NCBI GenBank assembly: GCA_019310975.1
Contig: JAFDDH010000067.1
Coordinates: forward strand, 1-39,082
DNA length: 39,082 nucleotides
Source of the DNA: Deltaproteobacteria bacterium
GTDB taxonomy: Bacteria; Myxococcota_A; UBA9160; UBA4427
Reading direction: 5' to 3'
Notes under the pieces: generated by a model
Database searches by the model: none
What the model was told of the DNA's origin: nothing
What the model saw: the letters and a program-made list of their open reading frames with translations, nothing else
In this document: positions 24,149-31,338 of the stretch, piece after piece
How the letters are laid out: every line of letters starts with the position of its first letter
How positions within the stretch are numbered: the stretch's first letter is position 1
Position numbers and translations under genes: made by a program

Positions 24149-24853
24149 ATGTCCGAGGAAGCTCGCATCCCCGTCCTGGTGGTGGAGGACGAGACTGCCA
24201 TCCGCAGCGGCCTGTGCGACGTGCTCGCCTTTCACGGCTACGAGCCGACGGGAGTGGAGCGTGGTGATGACGGGCTGGCGGTGGGACTCTCCGGTGATCA
24301 CGCCCTGGTCCTGCTCGATCTGATGCTGCCCGGCATGAGCGGCTTCGACGTCTGCGAGAAGCTGCGCGAGTCGCAGCCCGCGCTGCCGATCCTGATGCTG
24401 ACTGCGCGCGGCTCGGAGGAGGACGTGCTGCGCGGCTTCCGCTGCGGAGCCGACGATTACGTGACCAAGCCCTTCTCCATCGCCGAGCTGATGGCCCGTG
24501 TCGAGGCGCTGCTGCGCCGCAGCGGCCGGCTCGAGAAGCCCGAGGAGCAGAGCGAGCCCTTTGCGTTCGGCACGTGGACGGTGGATCCCGAAGCGCTCGT
24601 GGCCAGGGGCAACGAGAAGGAGTGCGTCCTCACGCGGCGCGAGATCGACGTGCTTGTCGCACTCGCCGCACAGACCGGCCGCATCGTCAGCCGTCGCAGT
24701 CTTCTGGCCGAGGTCTGGGGCTATCCGGACCCCGACCGGGTGGAGACTCGCACCATTGACATGCACGTCGCCAAGCTGCGCAAGAAGCTCGATGGCGAGT
24801 CGGGCTCGCTGATCGAGACGGTGCGCGGCGAGGGCTACCGGTACTCGGGATGA
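24149..24853 (+). CDS. OmpR/PhoB-family response regulator
   Basis: A 234-residue regulator with receiver domain (acidic pocket VVEDE, phospho-acceptor Asp in LVLLDLMLPGMSGFD, conserved lysine in YVTKPFSIAEL) and a C-terminal winged helix (LTRREIDVLVALAAQTGRIV, then VETRTIDMHVAKLRKKL and IETVRGEGYRYSG). The family binds tandem direct repeats as dimers. A GTAAA-N6-GTAAA element sits 35 bases upstream. The ATG at 24149 has no Shine-Dalgarno sequence. The stop overlaps the kinase start as ATGA, so the two form a coupled two-component pair. It probably controls its own promoter and the divergent VWA/PspA-like operon. Confidence 0.92.
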   Translation: MSEEARIPVLVVEDETAIRSGLCDVLAFHGYEPTGVERGDDGLAVGLSGDHALVLLDLMLPGMSGFDVCEKLRESQPALPILMLTARGSEEDVLRGFRCGADDYVTKPFSIAELMARVEALLRRSGRLEKPEEQSEPFAFGTWTVDPEALVARGNEKECVLTRREIDVLVALAAQTGRIVSRRSLLAEVWGYPDPDRVETRTIDMHVAKLRKKLDGESGSLIETVRGEGYRYSG

Positions 24854-25461
24854 GACGCGTCCGCGTCGTCCTTGCGCTCTTGATCGTGGCGCTAGGAGTG
24901 CCCGTGGCGCTGATCGTCTCGCGCGCCCTCGAGGCAATCGAGTTCGAGCGGCGCGCGCGTCACGAAGCGGTGGCCGACCGCGTCTTCGACGAGATGGAGC
25001 GAACGCTATCCGAGTTTCTCGCGCGTGAGGAGGCGCGCCCGCCCGACGACTACGCGTTCTACAGCCGGGTCGATGACGCCGGTGCACACGGTGCGGGCGG
25101 CCGCGTACGCTCGCCCCTCTCGCGCCCCTCCGACGAGATCTTCGTGCTCGCCCACTTTCAGGTCGATCCCGACGGCACGCTCTTGACACCCCTGCGTCCT
25201 CGCGATGAGTCACGTGCGCGTGCATACGGCGACTGGCCGCCTGCCGCGTCGGAGAGCGCTCGTGTCGCGCTCGGCATCAGCCTGCTCGAAGAACGCGTGA
25301 TGCCCTTCTGGAAGACCGCGATTGCGCATCGCGGCCTGGTGAGTTCCGTCGACGACCGCTCCGTGCGCCTCGGCGAGGAGGAGGATCGGGAGGAGACCCC
25401 TCCCCTCGCCAGGCGAAGGAAGCTCGGCTCCGTTGTCCGAGTGGAAGGATGGAGGGCGTGA
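24850..25461 (+). CDS. sensor histidine kinase, N-terminal part (frame-split gene)
   Basis: The ATG at 24850, overlapping the response-regulator stop (ATGA), opens a sensor kinase. Helix 1 is about 5-25 (RVVLALLIVALGVPVALIVS), and a periplasmic segment with FVLAHFQVDPDGTLLTPLRP follows. The frame ends at 25461 before any kinase domain. The remainder of the protein is in the frame starting near 25433. The switch must fall between 25343, after the last stop of the downstream frame, and 25461. Joined, the two would give a kinase of about 690 residues with the second helix and catalytic domains intact. Confidence 0.75.
   Translation: MRRVRVVLALLIVALGVPVALIVSRALEAIEFERRARHEAVADRVFDEMERTLSEFLAREEARPPDDYAFYSRVDDAGAHGAGGRVRSPLSRPSDEIFVLAHFQVDPDGTLLTPLRPRDESRARAYGDWPPAASESARVALGISLLEERVMPFWKTAIAHRGLVSSVDDRSVRLGEEEDREETPPLARRRKLGSVVRVEGWRA
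25372..25410. other. strong hairpin in the kinase frame-switch segment
   Basis: GGCGAGG (25372-25378) plus GGAGG (25380-25384) pair with CCTCC (25399-25403) plus CCTCGCC (25404-25410), a 12-bp stem with one bulged A and a 14-base loop. It lies inside the interval where the histidine-kinase gene changes frame. Such a structure can provoke replication or sequencing slips. No standard slippery heptamer is seen beside it. Confidence 0.6.
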
Positions 25462-26923
25462 GGCCCCAGCCGCCGAGCGCTCCGACCCCAAGCAGGAGAC
25501 GACGGCGTACGATCTCATCGACAGCCTCAACCTTGCCGCGCTGAAGCGACAGAGCCGCAAGCAGCGAGTCGCCGAGGTGGAGCCGTCGCAGACGTTCGCG
25601 AAGCGCGACACCGCCGACAAGCCAGCACCCAGCGACGAGGGTGCCGTCTCTCCTTACCGGCCCTACGCGTCGCGCAGCAACTCCGGATTCGTGGCCGAGA
25701 GCGTCGCCCCTTCGTACGCGGAACGCGAAGATCAGAGGCTCGCGGGCGCCGCGGCCATCACGACCCCAGAGGAGTCGAGCGCCATCCAGGCGCCCACCCC
25801 CGAGTCACCCCTGCGCGTCATCCTTCATCCGATGGCAGGCGCAGCGCTCGGCCGCGATCTCCTCATGCTCTATCGAACGGTCTCGGTGGACGGCTCCGGC
25901 TACCGCCAGGGCGTGCTGCTCGATCGCGTGGCCCTCGGTCGATACCTCGAGGAGGAGGTGATCTCGATCCTGCCCATCTCCGATGCGCTCTGGCTTCAGT
26001 TCGATGACGCCCCGGATCGGTCGGCGACCGAGGATTGGAGTCTCACTGAACATCGCTTCGCAGAGCCCTTCGATGGGCTGGACGTACGCCTGGCGCTCGC
26101 GCCGCTGGCGGGCATGCCGGGCGCGACGCCCCTCTATGCGCTGGCCGCATTGCTGGCCGCAGTCGCTCTCGTCGGTGTACTCGCAGTGCACCGCATGGTC
26201 GGCGTCGTGGTCGACTTCGCCGAGCGGCGCAGCAACTTCGTCGCCTCCGTGAGCCACGAACTCAAGACGCCGCTGACCTCCATCCGCATGTACGCTGAGA
26301 TGCTGCGCGACGGGCTGATCAGCGAGCCGACGAAGCGCGAGGAGTACTACCGCACCATCCACGACGAGTCCGAACGCCTCTCTCGCCTGATCGATAACGT
26401 GCTCGAGTTCTCGCGCCTCGAGAAGGGCAGCCGAGTCTTCAACCTATCCGTTGGCGCCGCGGGCGAGACCGTCGAGGAGATCGCCGAACGGCTGCGTCCG
26501 CACGCCGAGCGTGAGGGCTTCAGGCTGCGCGTCGAGATCGATCCAGACCTTCCGCCGGTGCGTTTCGACCACGATGCATTGGTGCAGATTGTCTTCAATC
26601 TCGTCGACAATGCGATCAAATACGCGGCGGAGAGCGAAAGGCGGGAAGTCGTACTGCGCTGTGCGCGCACCGCTGCCGGCGGCGTGGTGGTCTCGGTGCG
26701 CGACTTCGGCCCGGGCATCTCACGTCAGCACCTCGCGCAGATATTCGAGCCCTTCTACCGTGCCGAGCCCGAGCTGACCCGCGCAGCGCGCGGGAGTGGA
26801 ATCGGGCTGGCGCTGGTGAAGGAGCTCGGCGAGGCCATGGGGGCGGCGGTCACTGGCGCCAACACAGAAGACGGCGGGTTCCGCGTCGACGTGGCCTTCC
26901 AGACCGGAGCGGCCTCGGCGTAA
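25433..26923 (+). CDS. sensor histidine kinase, C-terminal part (frame-split gene)
   Basis: This frame holds the rest of the kinase. First is a low-complexity, polar periplasmic stretch, then a second sensor portion (LRVILHPMAG, LLMLYRTVSVDGSGYRQGVL). Helix 2 is PLYALAALLAAVALVGVLAV. HisKA has the phospho-acceptor in FVASVSHELKTPLTSIRMYA, followed by LSRLIDNVLEFSRLE. The ATPase domain shows QIVFNLVDNAIKYA, VRDFGPGIS, QIFEPFYRAE and GSGIGLALVKEL. All catalytic boxes look intact, which argues that the frame break is recent or an error. Read alone it would start with no membrane helix 1. It would phosphorylate the regulator at 24149-24853. Confidence 0.8.
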   Translation: MSEWKDGGREAPAAERSDPKQETTAYDLIDSLNLAALKRQSRKQRVAEVEPSQTFAKRDTADKPAPSDEGAVSPYRPYASRSNSGFVAESVAPSYAEREDQRLAGAAAITTPEESSAIQAPTPESPLRVILHPMAGAALGRDLLMLYRTVSVDGSGYRQGVLLDRVALGRYLEEEVISILPISDALWLQFDDAPDRSATEDWSLTEHRFAEPFDGLDVRLALAPLAGMPGATPLYALAALLAAVALVGVLAVHRMVGVVVDFAERRSNFVASVSHELKTPLTSIRMYAEMLRDGLISEPTKREEYYRTIHDESERLSRLIDNVLEFSRLEKGSRVFNLSVGAAGETVEEIAERLRPHAEREGFRLRVEIDPDLPPVRFDHDALVQIVFNLVDNAIKYAAESERREVVLRCARTAAGGVVVSVRDFGPGISRQHLAQIFEPFYRAEPELTRAARGSGIGLALVKELGEAMGAAVTGANTEDGGFRVDVAFQTGAASA

Positions 26924-27020
26924 TCTCCGAGCCGAGAGAAATCGACCGGCGCCTGTCTCGTCCGTGTATTCGTCTACACCCCTACCACCCGGCGTGATGC
27001 CCTGAGAAAGGCGATGTGAT

Positions 27021-27037
27021 CGACCGCAACGCGGTCG
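27021..27037. terminator. short hairpin after the histidine-kinase gene
   Basis: CGACCGC-AAC-GCGGTCG is a perfect 7-bp stem with a 3-base loop in the 189-bp gap between the kinase stop and the next start. No T-run follows. It may be a weak terminator or a regulatory palindrome. Otherwise the gap shows nothing recognisable. Confidence 0.3.
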
Positions 27038-27112
27038 CGTGGTAGATTGGCGAGGCTCGCCCTACCGGCGTGCCAACCGGGTGATTCGACCGGGGGATCC
27101 ATCGAGGGGCGT

Positions 27113-28105
27113 GTGACCAGCAGGCGAGTCGTTCTATTGACGCTGCTCGTCGTCGCAGTCGCCGGCGTTGTCGCCCTGCTCATCTGGGATCCGCATCCCA
27201 CGACCGATCGCTCCTTCGATCGCGGCCGCAACGGACTCTGGCTCGGTCACAGGTGGTATACCGGTCGTGATGTGCGCACCGACGAGCCGGTGAGCGCAAG
27301 CGACGTACTTGCTCTCGGCCAGAGCTTCGCGAGACACGGCATCCGCTACGCGTACGTGCACGTCGGACCGGCACGGGCCGACGGCGGACTCGACGACCGC
27401 GTCGGCGAGATCCTGGCCCCACTTCGGGCGCGGGCGACGGATGTGGTCTTCCTCGCATGGGTGGGCGCGCGCGTCGAGAAGGTGGATCTCGATGACCCGG
27501 GCTTCCGCACCGGAATGATGGAATCATTGCGGCGCCTGACCGACGAGGGATTCGCCGGCGTCCACTTCGACTTCGAGCCGCTTCGCGACGGGGACACCGG
27601 CTATCTCGGGCTGCTCCAGCAGGTGAGGCGCGAGCTCGGGCCGGATTTCTTCATCAGCCAGGCCACGCCGCGGGCTGGCCCCTTCGGTTGGTCGGACGGG
27701 CCGCTTCGGCGCAGCTTCTGGTCGGAGGACTACTACCGCGCCACGATGTCGACGAGTGACCAGACCGTCGTCATGGCATACGACTCGCAGCTGACCTTCA
27801 CCAAGGCCTACGTAGAGTTCGTCCGTCATCAGACGAACCTGCTCTCGAACTGGGCGTGCCAGACGACAGGCCACGAGATTCTCATCGGCGTGCCCTCGCA
27901 TGAGGACGTCCCCAGCTACTCGAATCCGCAGATCGAGAATCTGCGCACCGCGGCATTGGGCGTGCGCGCCGCGCTGGAAGCACATTCCGCGCCCCCAGCC
28001 TGCTTCTCGGGTGTGTCGATCTACTCCTATTGGGTGACCGACGAAGCGGAGTGGCGCGACTACCGACGCTACTGGATGGCACCCGGGGAGGCGGCCGCGA
28101 ACTGA
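27113..28105 (+). CDS. exported glycoside-hydrolase-like protein (GH18-type barrel)
   Basis: A 330-residue protein with an N-terminal helix (VVLLTLLVVAVAGVVALLIW). The barrel has GLWLGHRWYTG, YAYVHVGPA, VVFLAWVGARVEKVDLDDPGF, the strand GFAGVHFDFEPL that matches the catalytic DxE end of GH18 enzymes, FFISQATPRAG, TVVMAYDSQL and EILIGVPSHED. The Glu in FDFEP would be the catalytic acid. The substrate is unknown, and an inactive sugar-binding relative is possible. The start is uncertain: the GTG at 27113 follows GAGGGG and directly precedes the signal helix, while the frame opens earlier at 27047. It lies after the two-component genes but 189 bases away, and converges with the next gene. Confidence 0.6.
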   Translation: MTSRRVVLLTLLVVAVAGVVALLIWDPHPTTDRSFDRGRNGLWLGHRWYTGRDVRTDEPVSASDVLALGQSFARHGIRYAYVHVGPARADGGLDDRVGEILAPLRARATDVVFLAWVGARVEKVDLDDPGFRTGMMESLRRLTDEGFAGVHFDFEPLRDGDTGYLGLLQQVRRELGPDFFISQATPRAGPFGWSDGPLRRSFWSEDYYRATMSTSDQTVVMAYDSQLTFTKAYVEFVRHQTNLLSNWACQTTGHEILIGVPSHEDVPSYSNPQIENLRTAALGVRAALEAHSAPPACFSGVSIYSYWVTDEAEWRDYRRYWMAPGEAAAN

Positions 28106-28123
28106 GAGGCCTGCACCCACGCT

Positions 28124-29188
28124 TCAGCCGCCACGCCCACCGCGCGAGACTCCCATCTCGGTCGCTGCGTCGGCGGCGGCGAGTCGCAGACGCGCGTCGG
28201 GCTGGATCGCATCCTCGCGCAGACATGCCTCGGTGAGTTTGATGGCGTGCTCTTCGAGCGAGCAGGCGGCGCGATAGCGGATCTCATCCGCCCGCCCCGA
28301 TAGCGCCTCGAGCTCCGCTTGCACATCGGGTGCGCCGTCGTGGACACGCGCATGACCATTCGTCGCATGCAGGGCCGCCGCCGCCTGCAGCGCGTAGCCA
28401 AGAGCCACTTCCAGCGAATCGGGATCGAGGTAGGACCCCAGAAGGCGAAGCGCACTCGGCACAGTCACGCTGTGCGCATACGCGATCCGAGCTTCCGGAT
28501 GGTCGAGGTAGTGACCGGCGACCGTGGCGCAGATCTCGGAGAGCGCCGCCGACGCGGGCATGGCTTCCGGATCGAAACGTTCGATGGTCTGGGCAAACGC
28601 GGGCACTGCATCGAGCGCCAGCACGGCATCGGTGATAAAGCTCGGGCGCCGGCTGGAGGGGTCAAGCATCGGAATTTCGCGGAGCACGTCGGCCGGACCG
28701 CAGCCGGCTTCGGCCCTCGCCCCTGGGCGCCCGGGAAGCGCCTGGTAGCGGCTCGCCCAGTAGCCCAGGCCGACAGCCAGCTCTCGCCGGCGAACGGGGG
28801 TTTCCTCGCGCTCGAGGGAGCGCACCGCGTGGGCGGTGCGAAGCGCACCATGCCCGGCAGCCGCAAAGAGCCCGGGCGCCAGCCGCGGCAGCCAGCTGAT
28901 GAGAACATCGGACCAATCCGCAGCGGCGAGCTCGGCCTCGAAGGTGGCGATCCAATCACCGTCGCGGCCACCGCCGAGCGCGGCCTGGTGTGCGTCCACG
29001 GCGATGGCCACGCCCTGCTCCCGCGCGGGCAAGCGGGCCGCGTACACGTCCACCCAGGCTGGGATCAATGACGCGTGCCCCAGCGCCTGCAGGGCCTCGG
29101 CCACCATCGGGCCGTGGTTCGAGAACCTGCCCGCGTACTCGAGGGCACCCAGGTGGAATCGCTCCAACGCATCGTCGAGCTCACTCAT
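28124..29188 (-). CDS. questin-oxidase-like protein (DUF4243)
   Basis: A 354-residue, mainly helical protein. FSNHGPMVAEALQALGH near the N-terminus, followed by W-V-D-V-Y-A-A-R-L, is the pattern of the questin oxidase family, named for a fungal Baeyer-Villiger enzyme of polyketide metabolism. Further histidines lie at HGALRTAHAV, AGHYLDH and AIAYAHSV-like positions (RIAYAHSVTVPSALRLLG). Bacterial members are mostly uncharacterised, so the substrate cannot be given. The ATG at 29188 (MSELDDALERFHLGAL) was chosen; an ATG five codons earlier is possible. It is divergent from mrp and stands alone. No secondary-metabolite genes are nearby. Confidence 0.6.
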   Translation of the reverse strand: MSELDDALERFHLGALEYAGRFSNHGPMVAEALQALGHASLIPAWVDVYAARLPAREQGVAIAVDAHQAALGGGRDGDWIATFEAELAAADWSDVLISWLPRLAPGLFAAAGHGALRTAHAVRSLEREETPVRRRELAVGLGYWASRYQALPGRPGARAEAGCGPADVLREIPMLDPSSRRPSFITDAVLALDAVPAFAQTIERFDPEAMPASAALSEICATVAGHYLDHPEARIAYAHSVTVPSALRLLGSYLDPDSLEVALGYALQAAAALHATNGHARVHDGAPDVQAELEALSGRADEIRYRAACSLEEHAIKLTEACLREDAIQPDARLRLAAADAATEMGVSRGGRGG

Positions 29189-29248
29189 CCGCTTCCACTC
29201 CAACCGCTGCCCCCGACACTCGGAGAGTGGGGCGATCCGCTACACTGC

Positions 29249-29280
29249 GGGCCCCTTTTCGGGCCCTCTTTCGGGCCCTG
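29249..29280. repeat. three GGGCCC palindromes at 12-bp spacing in the mrp leader
   Basis: GGGCCC occurs at 29249, 29261 and 29273. From 29257 the sequence is a 12-bp tandem repeat (TTTCGGGCCCTC, TTTCGGGCCCTG). Neighbouring copies can pair into alternative hairpins in the leader RNA of mrp, or the DNA could bind a dimeric protein. A TACACT at 29241-29246 may be a -10 box, but no -35 is clear. Confidence 0.7.
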
Positions 29281-29326
29281 CTCGGCCCCCCGCACCCACT
29301 CTCCGCACCCATCAGCAGGAGCTTCC

Positions 29327-30430
29327 ATGGCTGCCTCCGTCACCGAGTCCCAGGTCCTCGACGCACTCCGACCGATCGAGGATCCGGACTTCCACAAGAG
29401 CATCGTCGACCTCGGCTTCATCAAGAATCTACACATCGAGGCCGGCCGGGTCGCGTTTGAGATCGAGCTCACCACCCCGGCCTGCCCGATCAAGGCCGAA
29501 TTCGAGCGCGCCGCCCGTGAGCGTGTCTCGGCCCTCGAGGGCGTAGTCGAGGTGCAGGTCAGCATGACGGCGAATACCCGACAGGCCGTGGCGGCCGTCA
29601 AGGAGCAGCTGGTGCTGCCCGGGGTGCGCAACATGCTGGCGGTGGCGTCGGGCAAGGGAGGCGTGGGCAAGAGCACCAGCGCGCTGAATATCGCCCTCTC
29701 GCTGCGCCAGGCCGGCGCGCGCGTCGGCCTGATGGATGCCGACGTCTACGGTCCCTCGCTGCCGCTGATCACCGGCGTGATGGGCCGACCGACCACCTCT
29801 TCCAACAAGCGCATCATCCCGCTCGAGGGCTACGGGCTGAAGCTGATGTCGATGGGATTCTTCACCACGGACGACTCACCCATCATCTGGCGTGGACCGA
29901 TGGTGCACGGACTGATCAAACAATTCCTCACAGACGTGGCCTGGGGGGAGCTCGACTATCTCGTCATCGATCTGCCACCCGGCACCGGGGACGCCGCACT
30001 CACGCTCACCCAGCTGGCTCCGCTCTCCGGGGCCGTGATCGTCACCACCGCCAACGATCTCTCGCTGATCGACGCCCGCAAGGGCCTGCAGATGTTCAAC
30101 AAGGTAAACGTGCCAATCCTCGGAATCATCGAGAACATGTCGTACTTCACGCCGCCCGAGCTGCCGGACAAGAAGTACTACCTGTTCGGGCGCGGCGGCG
30201 GCAGGCGCGTGGCCGAGGAGCTCGGCGTGGACTTCCTGGGCGAGGTCCCGATCGATCCGCGCATGGCGGATCTCGGTGACCGCGGCGAGCCCGTCGTGAT
30301 GGCCGCACCCGATTCGGAGTCCGCCAAGGCGTTCAAGCAGATTGCTGGCAACGTGGCGCGCCAGCTCGCGAAGCTGGCGATCGAGCAACCCGCGGTGACC
30401 GACACGAACATCACCTGGGTGACCCCTTAA
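29327..30430 (+). CDS. mrp: Mrp/NBP35-family P-loop ATPase (Fe-S cluster carrier)
   Basis: The family carries or helps insert Fe-S clusters. The 367-residue protein has an N-terminal MIP18/DUF59 domain (about 5-85, IEDPDFHKSIVDLGFIKNL and TTPACPIKAEFE), a deviant Walker A SGKGGVGKSTSALNIALSL (108-126), DADVYGPSLP, VIDLPPGTGDAALTLTQLAP and ENMSYFTPPELPDKKYYLFG. That last motif usually holds CxxC, which is absent here, so cluster bridging at that site is unlikely. The ATG at 29327 has AGGAG six bases upstream. The gene is single, with a repeat-rich leader. It converges with the LolA-like gene, with a 10-bp tandem repeat between them. Confidence 0.92.
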   Translation: MAASVTESQVLDALRPIEDPDFHKSIVDLGFIKNLHIEAGRVAFEIELTTPACPIKAEFERAARERVSALEGVVEVQVSMTANTRQAVAAVKEQLVLPGVRNMLAVASGKGGVGKSTSALNIALSLRQAGARVGLMDADVYGPSLPLITGVMGRPTTSSNKRIIPLEGYGLKLMSMGFFTTDDSPIIWRGPMVHGLIKQFLTDVAWGELDYLVIDLPPGTGDAALTLTQLAPLSGAVIVTTANDLSLIDARKGLQMFNKVNVPILGIIENMSYFTPPELPDKKYYLFGRGGGRRVAEELGVDFLGEVPIDPRMADLGDRGEPVVMAAPDSESAKAFKQIAGNVARQLAKLAIEQPAVTDTNITWVTP

Positions 30431-30460
30431 ACAAGAACAGACAAGAACAGACAAGAACGG
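30431..30460. repeat. 10-bp tandem repeat, three copies
   Basis: ACAAGAACAG is repeated at 30431-30440 and 30441-30450, and the third copy ends in GG (30451-30460). It begins directly after the mrp stop codon and fills most of the 46-bp gap between convergent genes. It has no visible hairpin. Confidence 0.9.
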
Positions 30461-30476
30461 ACCGGGCCGGACCGCC

Positions 30477-31319
30477 CTACTCGCTGCTTCGCTGATGGAG
30501 CAGGTAGTGGAAGAGCGGTGGTGCGGGCAGTACGGGCCCCTGCTGCATGGCCGCCAGGTACTCGGGATAGCTGTCGAAGCGCTGAAGTTCGAGGTCCGGC
30601 GGCGGGACGAAGAAGCGCTCCGGAATGACCAGGCCCGGCAACCAGCTCACCCAATCGAGATGGCCCGTTCGGCCCGACCTGCGCTCGAAGGTCTCCATGC
30701 GCAGTGGCAAGCTCAGCTTGTCGGCGGTGACCCAGATCGTGCGCCGACCCGCGTTGTCGGTGATGCGATAGACGTCTGCGGGGATCCCATTGAGCGACTC
30801 ACTGCGGACCTTTTCGCCGCCGTCGGCAATCAAATCCTCGAGCTCGAGCCCGAAGGGCCGCTTGCGTTGGTGGTCGAGCTCGACGGCGGCGGGCGTGCGG
30901 TTCACCACGTAGCCCGACTTCGTGAGTTCGTCCCACATGAAGTAGTCGTCTCCATTGACCACGGTGATGATGGGATGCCCGGCGATGATGACCTCGGATC
31001 GGAAGAGCGGCCCCTTGGACCAGTACTGCACCACCACCATCTCGCGCGTCGAGCGACCCACCGTCGTCGCATAGAAGCCGGGGTTTCCAGCCGGTGGCCG
31101 TGGGTCTTCGACGCCCTTCTCCCGAATCCCCTCGGCGGCCTGCGCGGCGGTGGCCGTGGGCGGGGTGAGAGCCATCAGCCCCAATGGAGCCATCAGCCCC
31201 AATAGAGCCATCAGCGCCAATGGAGCCATCAGCCCGAACCGGGCCGCCCCGGTCAAGGTCGCCTTCAGCTCTGCGATCGCGACTAGGACGGGGCTTCGGC
31301 GCGACGAGGTGCCAATCAT
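30477..31319 (-). CDS. exported LolA-like outer-membrane lipoprotein-sorting-type protein
   Basis: A 280-residue exported protein. The signal peptide has a charged start (MIGTSSRRSP) and a hydrophobic core made of GLMAPL-type repeats, with a probable cleavage after ATAAQA. There is no lipobox cysteine. The mature part has beta-strand rhythm and the end pattern of LolA-like proteins: LNGIPADVYRITDNAGRRTI, WVTADKLSLPLRMETFE, and VIPERFFVPP. Such proteins bind acyl chains in the periplasm. The ATG at 31319 has GGAGG seven bases upstream. It lies 19 bases after the phosphatase gene, so the two are probably co-transcribed. Confidence 0.65.
   Translation of the reverse strand: MIGTSSRRSPVLVAIAELKATLTGAARFGLMAPLALMALLGLMAPLGLMALTPPTATAAQAAEGIREKGVEDPRPPAGNPGFYATTVGRSTREMVVVQYWSKGPLFRSEVIIAGHPIITVVNGDDYFMWDELTKSGYVVNRTPAAVELDHQRKRPFGLELEDLIADGGEKVRSESLNGIPADVYRITDNAGRRTIWVTADKLSLPLRMETFERRSGRTGHLDWVSWLPGLVIPERFFVPPPDLELQRFDSYPEYLAAMQQGPVLPAPPLFHYLLHQRSSE
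31169..31240 (-). repeat. 18-bp tandem repeat (4 copies) in a signal-peptide coding region
   Basis: Four 18-base units close to GAGCCATCAGCCCCAATG (plus strand) lie in frame in the LolA-like gene. They encode six-residue blocks (GLMAPL, ALMALL, GLMAPL and a partial copy) that form the signal-peptide core. Copy changes keep the frame but alter hydrophobic length. Confidence 0.9.
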
Positions 31320-31338
31320 GCGGGGCCTCCGTGAGGGC

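Noticed and set aside
23945-25225. N-terminal extension of the VWA frame across the divergent promoter and regulator gene
   Set aside because: Residues upstream of the 23944 start are antisense to the response regulator and kinase and lack any domain; a ribosome site supports 23944 (or 23986-23989).
25343-25461. Programmed ribosomal frameshift in the kinase
   Set aside because: A strong hairpin exists, but no slippery heptamer is placed before it and no such case is known for this kinase type; an indel is simpler.
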